Assembly: GCF_018333375.1 (NCBI RefSeq)
Contig: NZ_BORW01000005.1
Coordinates: 124,001 to 188,000 of the forward strand
DNA length: 64,000 nucleotides
Source of the DNA: Paenibacillus cookii
GTDB lineage: Bacteria > Bacillota > Bacilli > Paenibacillales > Paenibacillaceae
Direction of reading: 5' to 3'
A program made the position numbers and the translations under genes. The notes beneath the pieces are model-generated. The model saw only the letters and a list, made by a program, of their open reading frames with translations. It searched no databases and was not told where the DNA came from. Of this stretch, positions 42,693-53,979 are shown piece by piece. Position 1 is the first letter of the stretch, and every line of letters begins with the position of its first letter.

Positions 42693-44073
42693 ACAGGAAC
42701 GGCTGCTCGAGCAATATTTCGAGCCGGCGCATATCGCCAGGCGGAGAATTCCCGAACAGCGGCTTGATGCCGCGATCAAAAACGGAATGGCGCGAGGGGG
42801 AAAAGCCCAATACCGGCGGCGGGTCGGCAGGGTGGCTGCATCCTGCGCCGCAGCATTACTTTTGCTTGTTGCGGCTGCCGTCTATGTGCCCGAGCTGACT
42901 TTTGGAGGCCGTTCGGCATCCTTGCAGAGTGCAGCCGAACGGCAAATTCCGGCTTACGTCGAATGGTCCGTCGGCAAACGGGGGATGCTGAGGGAAGCTT
43001 TGGATCAGGGAAAATATCAGGCGGTCGGCGCAACGGCATCCTATGAGGGGTACCATGTCACGGTGGACGGAATCATGACGGACCGGAAGCATGTCGTGCT
43101 GTTTTATACATCGAAAAGCGATCAAGGGGATCGGATCACGCCCGTAAATCCCGGCCTGTACACGAAAACCTACGATAAGCTGCCGTTTCGGCAATTCGTG
43201 CGCGACCATCGTCAAAAAACGGGATATTACGACGAGGGAAGCTACCGGGATATGCTGATCTTCGACCTGGCTGGCGGCACGCAGCTTCCGGACGAGTTTT
43301 ATTTTTCGGGTAAGTGGAGCAACGGCGAGCCGGTAGCGACGCAAAAATTTCTGGAGGTAAAGATTCCCGTAGACCTATCCAAGCTTGCGGTGCTTGAACG
43401 AACGATACCGGCTGGCCAATCGTTTGATTTGGAAGGCCAGAAGATCAAGCTGGAAACGATGGTGCAGGTTCCCGAGCGTTTGAACTTAAAACTGACTTCG
43501 GATGCCGGCACGCCTAATATCGCCCGTTTTTTGGATTGGGGACTCTACACGAAAAATGACCGCGGAAACATGCTTCAGCCAGCCATGGGCCCGATAAAGG
43601 AAAACGGCGAGCTCATCTTTAGTTTCCATGCTCCGGACTATGTGAAGGGAGACCCGCTTGAGCTGCGGGGATCAGGGATTGAAACGGCTTTTCGGGGGAA
43701 AAGGAAGCTCGTGATCGACACGAAACAGTTTAAGCTGATTCAAGCGCCGGACAGCAGGCTGAAGCTGGCTTCCATCGAAACGTCACACGAACGGATCCGC
43801 ATCACCTCGGGGTTCCCGAGTTTTGATCCGCGGATTACCCGGTTTATGAAAGTAAATCCCGAATTCACGGACGGAAAAGGAAACAAGCATAAGTTGATTA
43901 CCAACAATGCCGAGGCGATTCACGAGGGGTGGAGGAAGGATGCCGATACCGGACTCGATGCGTATTATTTCGACATTCCCGGCAAGTCCTATCCGCAGCC
44001 CCTAACCTTCGAGGTGGAGGAATATCCCGGTACGTTCATCCCAAAAACATTCAGCCTTACGATTCAAAAATAA
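42682..44073 (+). CDS. Membrane anti-sigma-type protein with DUF4179-like extracellular domain
   Basis: A 463-residue protein. A short cytoplasmic N-terminus without a zinc finger, one membrane helix (about residues 53-70, 'ASCAAALLLLVAAAVYVP'), then a beta-rich outer region ('ATASYEGYHVTVDGIMTDRKHVVLFYTS' in outline) like the DUF4179/DUF5643 proteins that accompany Bacillales ECF factors. It overlaps the sigma gene and should hold that factor at the membrane. It is a distant relative of the protein at 38479-40104. Confidence 0.82.
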   Translation: MGNEQERLLEQYFEPAHIARRRIPEQRLDAAIKNGMARGGKAQYRRRVGRVAASCAAALLLLVAAAVYVPELTFGGRSASLQSAAERQIPAYVEWSVGKRGMLREALDQGKYQAVGATASYEGYHVTVDGIMTDRKHVVLFYTSKSDQGDRITPVNPGLYTKTYDKLPFRQFVRDHRQKTGYYDEGSYRDMLIFDLAGGTQLPDEFYFSGKWSNGEPVATQKFLEVKIPVDLSKLAVLERTIPAGQSFDLEGQKIKLETMVQVPERLNLKLTSDAGTPNIARFLDWGLYTKNDRGNMLQPAMGPIKENGELIFSFHAPDYVKGDPLELRGSGIETAFRGKRKLVIDTKQFKLIQAPDSRLKLASIETSHERIRITSGFPSFDPRITRFMKVNPEFTDGKGNKHKLITNNAEAIHEGWRKDADTGLDAYYFDIPGKSYPQPLTFEVEEYPGTFIPKTFSLTIQK

Positions 44074-44076
44074 CGA

Positions 44077-44115
44077 AAAAACAGACCGGGCGCGGCAAAC
44101 CCCCGGTCTGTTTTT
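44077..44115. terminator. Bidirectional terminator
   Basis: AAAAACAGACCGGG (44077-44090) pairs with CCCGGTCTGTTTTT (44102-44115), with T runs on both strands; shared with the minus-strand LOG gene. Confidence 0.92.
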
Positions 44116-44128
44116 GGCTTCATCTATG

Positions 44129-44710
44129 TTACGTTTGGTCGGGCTTGAGAAAGGTTTTGACGGCCGGCGGCTCGTAGGCGCCGAACTGGTCGAGCAAACG
44201 GCCCGGGTCGGTGTCGACCAAAGCCATGGACAAATATTTTTCGTGCAGGAACTGCTCGCGGGCCATATGCTTGAAAAACTCGAGCAGAGGATCGTAATAA
44301 TGGTTGATGTTCAGGAATCCGAGCGGCTTGCGGTGCAGCCCGAGCTGGGCCCACGTAAAGATTTCGAAAAATTCCTCCATCGTTCCCGGCCCTCCCGGCA
44401 GGGTCATGAATCCTTCGGACAATTCGGCCATTTTGGCCTTCCGCTCATGCATCGAATCGACGATGATCAGCTCCGTGAGATGCTTGTGGGATATTTCCCT
44501 TTTGTCCAAAAACCCCGGCATGACGCCGATCGCCTGTCCGCCTTCCGCCAGGACGGCATCCGCGACCGCCCCCATCACGCCGATGCTGGAACCGCCGTAC
44601 ACCAGCGTAATGCCGCGCCGTGCCAGTTCCTTCCCGAGCTGCTTTGCGCCTTCCACGTACACGTCCGACGCGCCTTTGCTTGAACCGCAAAATACGGCTA
44701 CCGATTTCAA
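44129..44710 (-). CDS. LOG-family nucleotide 5'-monophosphate phosphoribohydrolase
   Basis: A 193-residue protein with the LOG signature PGGPGTMEEFFE (about residues 108-119), the N-terminal 'VAVFCGSSKGASDVYVEGAKQLG' in outline and 'TLVYGGSSIGVMGAVADA'. LOG enzymes split (cytokinin) nucleoside monophosphates into base and ribose phosphate; the bacterial role is probably in nucleotide clean-up. TTG start at 44710 because GAGGAGGAG lies 6 bases upstream; a longer ATG-start version at 44743 lacks one. Confidence 0.9.
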   Translation of the reverse strand: MKSVAVFCGSSKGASDVYVEGAKQLGKELARRGITLVYGGSSIGVMGAVADAVLAEGGQAIGVMPGFLDKREISHKHLTELIIVDSMHERKAKMAELSEGFMTLPGGPGTMEEFFEIFTWAQLGLHRKPLGFLNINHYYDPLLEFFKHMAREQFLHEKYLSMALVDTDPGRLLDQFGAYEPPAVKTFLKPDQT

Positions 44711-45087
44711 TCCAATCTCCTCCTCCAAAACGTTTTCTCTCATCTAGACATTGCCGATTGCTTCGGAAGCTTACGCTTTCCTGCCGGACTTACATCAACG
44801 CGATCCAAGCCCGGAAACGCAGAGTCTCCCTCACAGCATGTCCGCATGCAAGAGGGCTCATGCGTTCACGTCCTAAAAATGGAAGAACTTGCGTTCCGAT
44901 ACCATTATACCTGCAAAAAGTTTCGGCATAAAGGATGGGAATGGCAGCAAAGAGAACGGGGAAGGGCGTTTTTTCGCCGCCCGAAAAAAGCGAAGTTAGC
45001 GTTGCCCCGCGGCACGGAAAAGATTATTGTTAGAGTAACGGACAAGCGACATGGACACAGCAAGGGAAAATAGAATGAAGGAGCGGG
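44711..45087. other. Divergent intergenic region between LOG and lactonase genes
   Basis: No gene I can support. TTGCCC (45002-45007) and TATTGT (45025-45030), 17 bp apart, may drive the lactonase gene. A short plus-strand frame at 44846-45073 is Arg/Lys-rich and has no ribosome site. Confidence 0.4.
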
Positions 45088-46143
45088 ATGAAAAGGATGA
45101 GCGACAACAAAAGATGGTTTTACGCCGGTACATACGCCGGGGCGGACGAAGAAGGCATTTTTCTGTGCGCCCTCGACATGGATAACGGCAGCATGGAAAT
45201 CGTGCGCGGAACGGACGGCATCGCGAATGCGTCGTTCCTTGCGCTGGATGCGGCCAAAGACCGTTTGTATGCCGTGAGCGAGACGGAGGAAGGCGAAGTG
45301 TACGCCTACGCGGTAGATGGGGAAACCGGCGAACTGCAGCTGCTGGACCGCAAGCCGACCCACGGCTCGGCCCCTTGCTACATCGCGTTAACCCGGGATG
45401 GAAGCCACGTGCTGGCGGCCAATTATTCCAGCGGCCACGTGAACGCCTACCGGATCGAAGGCGACGGGAAGCTTGCCGAGACGAGCCTCGTCCGCCATAG
45501 CGGCAGCAGCGTCAATAAGGAACGCCAGGAAGGGGCGCATCCGCATTCCGTGTTCCAGGACCCGACCGGGACATACGCGCTGGTATGCGATCTCGGCTTG
45601 GATGAAATCGTGTTTTACCGTTTGGACGGCGGCAAGCTTCAGGAGCATAACAGGGTTAAAATCGCTCCGGGGGCGGGTCCGCGCCATTTCGAATTCCATC
45701 CTTCGGGCAAATGGGCGTACGGCATCAATGAGCTGGACGATACGGTCAATGTGTATGCGTTCGATGCGGAAGCCGGGAATCTGGAGCTTTTGCAGACCTT
45801 GTCCGCATTGCCGGAAGGAGCCGCAACCGGAAGCAGCAGCGCGGACATCCATATTTCGCCATGCGGACTTTTTTTGTACGCCTCGAACCGCAGCGACGAC
45901 AGCATCGGACTGTATCACGTCGACCCGTTTACAGGGCTTCTCAAGGCGGTCGAGTGGGTATCGACGGGGGGCCGAACCCCGCGCAACTTCGCGGTCGTCA
46001 AAGGCGGTTATGTGCTTGCCGCGAACCAGAACAGCGACTCGGTCGTTTCCTTCCGCATCGACAAGGAAAGCGGACGGTTGACGCCGACGGGGCATACGCT
46101 TTCGCTGCCGAAACCGGTTTGCGTCGTCCCGGTGTATAAATAA
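45088..46143 (+). CDS. pgl: 6-phosphogluconolactonase, beta-propeller (lactonase) type
   Basis: A 351-residue seven-bladed propeller lactonase: 'YAGTYAGADEEGIF', 'HGSAPCYIALTRDGSHVLAANYSSGHVNAY' in outline, 'EGAHPHSVFQDPTGTYALVCDLGLDEI', 'GAGPRHFEFHPSGKWAYGINELDDTV'. These match E. coli Pgl/YbhE and B. subtilis YkgB, which hydrolyse 6-phosphogluconolactone in the oxidative pentose phosphate pathway. Cytoplasmic, no signal peptide. GGAG 6 bases ahead of ATG; ATG at 45097 is an alternative. Stands alone with its own terminator. Confidence 0.88.
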   Translation: MKRMSDNKRWFYAGTYAGADEEGIFLCALDMDNGSMEIVRGTDGIANASFLALDAAKDRLYAVSETEEGEVYAYAVDGETGELQLLDRKPTHGSAPCYIALTRDGSHVLAANYSSGHVNAYRIEGDGKLAETSLVRHSGSSVNKERQEGAHPHSVFQDPTGTYALVCDLGLDEIVFYRLDGGKLQEHNRVKIAPGAGPRHFEFHPSGKWAYGINELDDTVNVYAFDAEAGNLELLQTLSALPEGAATGSSSADIHISPCGLFLYASNRSDDSIGLYHVDPFTGLLKAVEWVSTGGRTPRNFAVVKGGYVLAANQNSDSVVSFRIDKESGRLTPTGHTLSLPKPVCVVPVYK

Positions 46144-46161
46144 TATTTTGCGTGCGGCTTC

Positions 46162-46197
46162 AGGCAGCTTTCGCTTGAATGCGAAGGCTGCCTTTTT
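46162..46197 (+). terminator. Terminator of the lactonase gene
   Basis: 13-base arms at 46162-46174 and 46181-46193 with one mismatch-type pair, six-base loop and TTTTT. Confidence 0.88.
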
Positions 46198-46248
46198 ATG
46201 CGGGTTCGCCGCCGTTTGAAAAAAGCCGCTTTTTTTCTAAAAAAAGGA

Positions 46249-46290
46249 TTGACGGCGCAAAGGGTCATGATTACAATACGAATATAACAT
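46249..46290 (+). promoter_or_regulatory. Promoter of the sulfate transporter operon
   Basis: TTGACG (46249-46254) and TACAAT (46272-46277), 17 bp apart. Seven bases after the -10 box comes TAACATACTAAA, matching TAACATNNTAAA at the same distance in the yezD promoter at 49376-49403; it may be a shared control site. The remaining leader to 46488 shows no gene. Confidence 0.7.
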
Positions 46291-46488
46291 ACTAAACAGG
46301 TAGGATTAATCAAAAATAACAGCATTATCCGAATCACATCGTTCCCGCCGTACAAACGGAGGAACCGCCGATCCGAATGGCAAGATGCGCTTTTTTAGCA
46401 CGCGCAGATCATTGGACAGGGGTTTCTCCGTTTTTTTGTGGCTTGAAGCTTAGGCGGGGAACATCATTTAAGAAATGGGAGTGGGACC

Positions 46489-47601
46489 ATGATGAATCGC
46501 AAGGGGATCCAAATCGCAAAAAAAGGAGCGGCAATCACGCTCGCAGTGCTGCTGACGGCGGCGCTGGCCGCTTGCGGCGCAAAAAAAGAAGCCGGTGAGT
46601 CCGCAGCGGCGGGGGGACAGAGCCAAGGCAGCGAGGCCAAAAGCGAAACCAAAAGCGAAGCCAAAGAGATTCAATTGCTGAACGTTTCGTATGACCCGAC
46701 CCGGGAGCTGTATGAAAATTACAACAAGGCGTTTGCGGCGTATTGGGAAAAAGAAAAGGGGCAAAAAGTCACGATCAAGCAGTCCCATGGCGGTTCCGGA
46801 GCGCAAAGCCGCTCCGTGATCGACGGATTGGAGGCGGACGTGGTGACGCTCGCTTTGGGTTACGACATCGACGCCATCCAGAAAAAAGGGCTCATTCGAG
46901 AGGGATGGCAGGACAAATTCGAGCTGAACAGCACGCCGTACAATTCGACCATCGTCTTTTTGGTGCGGAAAGGCAACCCGAAGGGCATCAAGGACTGGAA
47001 CGACCTGATCAAGGGCGACGTGCAGGTCATTACGCCGAATCCGAAAACGTCGGGCGGAGCAAGGTGGAATTACCTGGCCGCTTGGGGATACGCCCTGAAG
47101 CAGAACAACAACGACGAGCAAAAAGCAAAAGAATTCGTGCGCGAGCTGTTCAAGCATGTGCCCGTGCTGGACACCGGAGCCCGCGGGGCGACGACGACGT
47201 TCGTGGAGCGGGGCATCGGCGACGTGCTGCTTGCGTGGGAAAACGAAGCGCTGCTGTCGGTCAAGGAGCTGGGCCCGGACAAATTCGACATCGTTTATCC
47301 TTCGGTCAGCATTTTGGCGGAACCGCCGGTGGCGGTCGTGGATAAAGTCGTGGACAAAAAAGGGACGCGCGAGGTCGCGGAAGCTTACCTGAAGTATCTG
47401 TATTCGGAGGAAGGGCAAAAAATCGCAGCGGAAAACTTCTACCGCCCGACGCTTTCATCGGTGCTGGACCAGTATAAGGACACGTTTAAAACGCTCGATC
47501 TGTTTACGCTGAAGGATATTTTCGGGACATGGGACGAAACGCAAGCGAAACATTTTAACGACGGAGGGGTATTCGACGAAATTTATACGCCGGGCAAATA
47601 A
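46489..47601 (+). CDS. sbp: Sulfate/thiosulfate ABC transporter substrate-binding lipoprotein
   Basis: A 370-residue periplasmic-type binding protein with lipobox LAAC (about residues 25-28), a charged linker, and the sulfate-binding family motifs '[24 protein letters not shown]', '[31 protein letters not shown]' in outline, and '[23 protein letters not shown]'. It delivers sulfate to the two permeases encoded next. ATG at 46489 follows GGGAGTGGG. Confidence 0.93.
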   Translation: MMNRKGIQIAKKGAAITLAVLLTAALAACGAKKEAGESAAAGGQSQGSEAKSETKSEAKEIQLLNVSYDPTRELYENYNKAFAAYWEKEKGQKVTIKQSHGGSGAQSRSVIDGLEADVVTLALGYDIDAIQKKGLIREGWQDKFELNSTPYNSTIVFLVRKGNPKGIKDWNDLIKGDVQVITPNPKTSGGARWNYLAAWGYALKQNNNDEQKAKEFVRELFKHVPVLDTGARGATTTFVERGIGDVLLAWENEALLSVKELGPDKFDIVYPSVSILAEPPVAVVDKVVDKKGTREVAEAYLKYLYSEEGQKIAAENFYRPTLSSVLDQYKDTFKTLDLFTLKDIFGTWDETQAKHFNDGGVFDEIYTPGK

Positions 47602-47631
47602 CGGGGACCGAACAAGGGAAGGGGTGAACGC

Positions 47632-48471
47632 ATGAGCCGAAGAAAAACGGGTCAAAGCCGGGTGCTTCCCGGCTTCGGCCTGACGCTGGGATTCAGCGTC
47701 GCGTATTTGAGCCTGGTCGTGCTGGTGCCGCTCTCGGCGCTGCTCATCAACTCGACCGGTCTCGACTGGGCCAAGTTTTGGCAGGTGGCGACCGACCCGC
47801 GCGTGCTTGCCTCGTACCGGATCAGCTTCACGACGTCGGCCGCGGCCGCGCTCGTGGATGCCGTGCTTGGCCTGCTGCTCGCCTGGGTACTCGTCCGTTA
47901 CGAATTTCCGGGAAGGAAGCTGTGCGACGCGCTGATCGATTTGCCGTTTGCGCTGCCGACGGCGGTGGCTGGCGTGTCGCTGACCGCCTTATATGCCCCG
48001 AACGGATGGATCGGCTCGCTGCTGGCGCCGCTTGGCGTCAAAGTCGCCTTTTCGCAGCTTGGCATCACGCTGGCGCTGATGTTCATCGGCCTGCCGTTTG
48101 TCGTCCGGACGCTCCAGCCGGTCCTGCAGGATATGGACCGCGATGCCGAGGAGGCTTCCGCCACGCTTGGGGCCGGCAGGTTCCGGACGTTCCGCAGCAT
48201 CGTGCTGCCGGCGCTAGTTCCGCCGCTGCTGACCGGCTTTGCTCTCGCTTTTGCCAGAGGCATCGGGGAGTACGGCTCGGTCGTGTTTATATCCGGCAAT
48301 ATGCCGATGAAAACGGAAATCGCGCCGCTGCTCATCATGTCCAAGCTGGAACAGTACGATTACGCGGGGGCGTCGGCCGTAGCGGTGCTGCTGCTGCTCA
48401 TTTCGTTCCTGATGCTGCTGGTCATCAATTCGCTGCAGCGATGGTCCAGCCGGAAAAAGGAGGCGGTATAG
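47632..48471 (+). CDS. cysT: Sulfate ABC transporter permease CysT
   Basis: A 279-residue permease with six to seven membrane helices, the typical start 'VLPGFGLTLGFSVAYLSLVVLVPLSALL' in outline, 'DLPFALPTAVAGVSLTALYAPNGWIGSLL' and EAA loop 'EEASATLGAGRFRTFRSIVLPALVPPL'. It forms a heterodimeric channel with CysW, encoded immediately after. AAGGGGTGAACGC precedes ATG. Confidence 0.93.
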   Translation: MSRRKTGQSRVLPGFGLTLGFSVAYLSLVVLVPLSALLINSTGLDWAKFWQVATDPRVLASYRISFTTSAAAALVDAVLGLLLAWVLVRYEFPGRKLCDALIDLPFALPTAVAGVSLTALYAPNGWIGSLLAPLGVKVAFSQLGITLALMFIGLPFVVRTLQPVLQDMDRDAEEASATLGAGRFRTFRSIVLPALVPPLLTGFALAFARGIGEYGSVVFISGNMPMKTEIAPLLIMSKLEQYDYAGASAVAVLLLLISFLMLLVINSLQRWSSRKKEAV

Positions 48472-49332
48472 ATGGCGGGAGGCGTACCTGGAGCCGCTGC
48501 CGTGAAGCAAGTGCAGACGTCGCGGGCCGCAACGGAAAGACCGTTCGTCAAATGGCTGCTGATAGCCGGCGCAGGCCTGGTTTTGCTGTGGCTGATCGTG
48601 CTGCCGCTTGTCGTCGTCCTGACGCAGGCGCTGAAAAAGGGATGGGACGTGTATATCACTGCTTTGTCGGACCCGGATGCGCTGTCGGCGCTGAAGCTGA
48701 CGCTGCTTGTGGCGCTGGCGACCGTTCCCTTGAATACGATTTTCGGGGTGGCCGCCGCTTGGGCGATCGCCAAATTCAAATTTAAAGGCAAAGGCGTTTT
48801 GATCACGTTGATCGATTTGCCGTTTGCGGTTTCCCCGGTCATCGGCGGGCTGATCTTCGTGCTGGTGTTCGGGGCGAACGGCTGGTTCGGCCCGTGGCTG
48901 GCGGACCATGACGTCAAAATCATTTATGCCGTCCCCGGCATCGTGCTGGCGACGCTTTTTGTCACCTTTCCTTTCGTGGCGAGGGAACTGATCCCGCTCA
49001 TGGAAGATCAGGGCCAGCAGGAAGAGGAGGCGGCCATCACGCTCGGCGCGAAAGGCTGGACCGTGTTTACGAAGGTGACGCTGCCGAACATCAAATGGGG
49101 CCTGATTTACGGAATCATCCTTTGCAATGCGAGGGCGATGGGGGAATTCGGCGCGGTATCGGTCGTGTCGGGACATATCCGCGGAGAGACGAACACGCTG
49201 CCGCTGCATGTGGAGATCCTGTACAACGAGTACCAGTTTTCGGCCTCGTTTGCCGTCGCTTCGCTGCTTCTGCTGCTGGCTCTCGCGACCCTGCTGATCA
49301 AGAGCCTGTATGCAAGAAAACATGAGCATTGA
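48472..49332 (+). CDS. cysW: Sulfate ABC transporter permease CysW
   Basis: A 286-residue permease with '[31 protein letters not shown]' in outline and EAA loop '[28 protein letters not shown]', then '[31 protein letters not shown]', which is diagnostic of CysW. The start follows the CysT stop directly, with AAGGAGG inside the end of cysT. No cysA ATPase gene follows; the next gene is yezD, on its own promoter. Confidence 0.93.
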   Translation: MAGGVPGAAAVKQVQTSRAATERPFVKWLLIAGAGLVLLWLIVLPLVVVLTQALKKGWDVYITALSDPDALSALKLTLLVALATVPLNTIFGVAAAWAIAKFKFKGKGVLITLIDLPFAVSPVIGGLIFVLVFGANGWFGPWLADHDVKIIYAVPGIVLATLFVTFPFVARELIPLMEDQGQQEEEAAITLGAKGWTVFTKVTLPNIKWGLIYGIILCNARAMGEFGAVSVVSGHIRGETNTLPLHVEILYNEYQFSASFAVASLLLLLALATLLIKSLYARKHEH

Positions 49333-49375
49333 CGCGGCCCCGGGAGCGGCCGGAGCAAATTTTGCAAAATCCGGA

Positions 49376-49416
49376 TTGACAGCGATTTTGGCGGCATGAT
49401 AATGTAACTGTAACAT
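49376..49416 (+). promoter_or_regulatory. Promoter of the yezD-like gene
   Basis: TTGACA (49376-49381) and GATAAT (49398-49403), 16 bp apart. TAACATCATAAA begins at 49411, seven bases after the -10 box, as in the sulfate operon promoter. Confidence 0.65.
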
Positions 49417-49505
49417 CATAAAACAAAGTAAATTGGTTGGAAAAGAATGAATTGATTGTGTATGGAATTCATGAATATCGTTCTGAAGCAAAGGAGGCGC
49501 TTGTC

Positions 49506-49733
49506 ATGGCAAAAGGGCTCCAGTTAAATGAGGTATGGCTTGAGAGGATCGCCGGCCAGCTAAACGACATGGAATTCGGTTCCCTGCATATCGTCGTGCA
49601 TGAAGGCCAAATCGTGCAAATGGAACGGACGGAGCGGAAGCGCTTTGAGAATACGCCCTCCAAGCCGGCGAAGGCAGGAATCGCGGCCAGGGCGAGGCAG
49701 GATTTGAAAAAGGCCGCGCCGGACCGCAGGTAG
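49506..49733 (+). CDS. YezD-like small protein (DUF2292)
   Basis: A 75-residue protein. Its core 'WLERIAGQLNDMEFGSLHIVVHEGQIVQMERTERKRF' in outline matches the YezD family, small proteins commonly encoded with sulfate or cysteine assimilation genes in Bacillales and of unknown function. The C-terminal 25 residues are basic and Ala-rich. ATG at 49506 has AAGGAGG 8 bases upstream; an in-frame upstream extension to 49437 lacks one. Its place behind the sulfate permeases supports a sulfur link. Confidence 0.8.
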   Translation: MAKGLQLNEVWLERIAGQLNDMEFGSLHIVVHEGQIVQMERTERKRFENTPSKPAKAGIAARARQDLKKAAPDRR

Positions 49734-49826
49734 CGGCGGCCGGGCAAATCTGCTTCAGCCCCCGGAATCTTCCCAGGCGAGCACCCGAACAGAAACAGAC
49801 ACGGAAGGACGGAACGGAAAAGTCAA

Positions 49827-49878
49827 AACCCGCTGATGCAGCAAGCCGTAAACGAAGGCTTGCCGTCAGCGGGTTATT
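49827..49878. terminator. Bidirectional terminator between yezD and a convergent membrane protein gene
   Basis: AACCCGCTGA (49827-49836) pairs with TCAGCGGGTT (49866-49875), with an inner GCAAGCC/GGCTTGC helix. The outer right arm overlaps the end of the minus-strand gene by two bases. Confidence 0.8.
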
Positions 49879-50740
49879 TGTTGTGCCGCGTCGGGTCGCC
49901 ATGCTCCAACAAGTCGGCGGAACCCGCGTACGGACGGTCCCTCCGCGAACGTTTCGGTCCCAATCCGAAACCGCACAAAAACAAGAGAATTTGAACCGCT
50001 AATATGTAAGGGGCAGCCTCCAGGCCGGCAAGATGGGCTGCTGCCGCGGCGGTGATGCATAAGGCCAGCATCCGATAAGCGTATTTGGGCGAATCCTTGC
50101 GGGGCGTCATGACGGCAAAATGAAAGGAAACGACGGCCACGAGGCATGAAACATACCGCATCCACAGCTCGACTCCGGTCCAGGAAAACGCCGGAATACG
50201 ATGATCATGGAACTGCCCGTAAAGCCCCAGGCTCCAATAGACGATGCAAGCCAACAGGAAAAAAGGCACCGCAGGCCGCACGAGCTTCCAAAAGGCCGTT
50301 CCCCACCCCGGGTTGTCCAACGAGCGGATAATGGAAGCCTGCTCGGCGATTTTTTTCTTGATCTCGCGGTCCAGCAGCCGTTCAAGCTGGGCATGGCGCG
50401 AGGCGTCCCGTTCCCTGGCATAAGCGTCGATGGCTTCGATCATCTCCGTCGTCACCAGAGGGGCAGCTTTGCATTGCTGCAGGAGCAGATGCAGCGGTTC
50501 GGGCTCATGCTCCGCTTCATCCGGAGCGGCATCCGCATCGCCGCTCAGCATGCCCGCCGCGCGGCAGTACGGATCAAGCGTCTGGCGCAGCCTTTCAAGC
50601 CGTTCCGAGGCGGCCTTTCGAAAAGAGCGGGCGGTGCGGACGTATATCCATATGAACGCGATCACCGCAAACCCCGTAAAGATGATTCCGGACTGCGTAC
50701 CGGTGAGATCATCTGCATGAATCCAAGCCGCAAACGGCAA
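49874..50740 (-). CDS. Membrane protein of unknown function
   Basis: A 288-residue protein with one N-terminal helix (about residues 17-34, 'GIIFTGFAVIAFIWIYVRT'), a helical cytoplasmic region with acidic and coiled-coil character (~40-140), and four further hydrophobic segments in the C-terminal half ('PFFLLACIVYWSLGLY', 'YILAVQILLFLCGFG'). No family recognised. TTG at 50740 is chosen since GAAGGAGGG precedes it by 7 bases; the frame is open upstream. The mgtC-like gene lies just upstream in the same direction. Confidence 0.7.
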   Translation of the reverse strand: MPFAAWIHADDLTGTQSGIIFTGFAVIAFIWIYVRTARSFRKAASERLERLRQTLDPYCRAAGMLSGDADAAPDEAEHEPEPLHLLLQQCKAAPLVTTEMIEAIDAYARERDASRHAQLERLLDREIKKKIAEQASIIRSLDNPGWGTAFWKLVRPAVPFFLLACIVYWSLGLYGQFHDHRIPAFSWTGVELWMRYVSCLVAVVSFHFAVMTPRKDSPKYAYRMLALCITAAAAAHLAGLEAAPYILAVQILLFLCGFGLGPKRSRRDRPYAGSADLLEHGDPTRHNK

Positions 50741-50811
50741 TGCGCAACCCTCCTTCATCGCTTTTGATTCCACTATTGCACAATAGGCTCCGGATTTCAA
50801 TATTTCCTGAA

Positions 50812-51465
50812 TTATTCCAGCTTCGCCGACAAAATATGCGGCAAGCTGTCCAGATCCTCGAGCAGCTCCTGCAGGGTTCCGTTATATTTCGTTTTGGCAT
50901 CGATTTTAAGGTGGTAAATGCCAAGGCGTTCGGGGTCCTGCTCCATTTCGTATGACGATATGGAGATTTTCCGCGACGTTAGCGACTCCAATATCGGCTT
51001 GACGGATGATTTGGAATCCAGCTCGAAGGAAATCTGCAGCGCCCGCCCGGATTTGAAAATCATGCTGAGCAGTTCCAGGCCGATCATGACAAGGACCGTC
51101 GCGCTGATGCCCGCGGCATACATGCCCGAACCGATCGTCAGGCCGATGCCGGAGGTCGCCCATACCCCGGCGGCCGTCGTCAATCCGCGCACCATTTTCC
51201 GTTCAATGATGATCATGCCTGCCCCGAGAAAACCGATGCCGCTGACCGCCTGCGCCGCGACGCGGCTCGGATCCAGCGAGACATGATCATGTTCCAGCAC
51301 CTGGGAAAAGCCGTATTGCGACACAAGCATAATAAGCGCGCTGCCGACCGCGACGAGAAAATGGGTTCTGAGCCCCGCCTCCTTGGCCCGCAGCTCCCGC
51401 TCCAGGCCGATGACCGCGCCAAGCAGCCCGGCTACCGCCAAACGGATGATGTACTCTGCAACCAT
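50812..51465 (-). CDS. MgtC/SapB-family membrane protein
   Basis: A 217-residue protein. Residues 1-130 form the MgtC membrane domain with the family motifs 'LLGAVIGLERELRAKEAGLRTHFLVAVGSAL' in outline and 'GIGFLGAGMIIIERKMVRGLTTAAGVWATSGIGL'; the last ~75 residues form a small ACT-like soluble domain. MgtC proteins are linked to magnesium limitation and, in pathogens, survival in macrophages; in Bacillales the role is unclear. The 5' region (51466-51720) shows no M-box-like conserved sequence that I can see. Confidence 0.88.
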   Translation of the reverse strand: MVAEYIIRLAVAGLLGAVIGLERELRAKEAGLRTHFLVAVGSALIMLVSQYGFSQVLEHDHVSLDPSRVAAQAVSGIGFLGAGMIIIERKMVRGLTTAAGVWATSGIGLTIGSGMYAAGISATVLVMIGLELLSMIFKSGRALQISFELDSKSSVKPILESLTSRKISISSYEMEQDPERLGIYHLKIDAKTKYNGTLQELLEDLDSLPHILSAKLE

Positions 51466-51724
51466 GCATTCATCAGCTCCTTTGCAAAATAAAGAATCGC
51501 TCCTGATCGCCGCTTTTGGTTTTGTCGGCGGCGCACCATGTGGATAAAAATGGGTTATCCCATATGATAACAGAAAAGAACAAGCTTCGAGGACGGCCGT
51601 CCTGGTATCCGAAGAAAAATTAGCGCGGATAACGGGTGTCTATATTTTTATGATTATAAGAAAGTTTAAACATAAAGAACGCTTTTATATCCGGCGAACC
51701 GCTTTCGCCGCCGGCCGAAGCGGG

Positions 51725-51753
51725 TAGACACCGCTTACATTTTGATTTATAAT
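51725..51753 (+). promoter_or_regulatory. Promoter of glpP-glpK
   Basis: TAGACA (51725-51730) and TATAAT (51748-51753), 17 bp apart. The transcript should start near 51760, at the AAGTTCATA element shared with the glpD leader. Confidence 0.7.
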
Positions 51754-51760
51754 GAATCGC

Positions 51761-51847
51761 AAGTTCATAAAAGTGGCGGAGAAAAGGAGAACACGCGAAT
51801 GAAGTCCCTCTGTGGACCGTTTGGTGTTTTTCTTTTCTCTTTTTCGT
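51761..51847 (+). promoter_or_regulatory. GlpP-type leader: recognition element and terminator hairpin ahead of glpP
   Basis: AAGTTCATA (51761-51769), eight bases, GGAGA (51778-51782): the same spaced pair occurs at the start of the glpD transcript. The hairpin arms 51779-51794 and 51824-51839 form 16 continuous pairs (two G-T), followed by TTTTT. This is the form of a conditional terminator, so glpP and glpK may be under the same glycerol-3-phosphate-dependent antitermination as glpD. Confidence 0.7.
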
Positions 51848-51882
51848 TTTATCGTAAAAAGGAACAGGGATGGGGGAGCGAT

Positions 51883-53953
<2,071 letters not shown>

Positions 53954-53979
53954 GGATACTGCGATCGCCGTTTGCATGC

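Noticed and set aside
44846..45073. 75-codon plus-strand frame between the LOG and lactonase genes
   Set aside because: Lys/Arg-rich, no ribosome site, and it overlaps a likely promoter.
51466..51720. Possible M-box (Mg2+) riboswitch before the mgtC-like gene
   Set aside because: I looked on the minus strand for the conserved M-box core and did not find it; only AT-rich sequence and small repeats.
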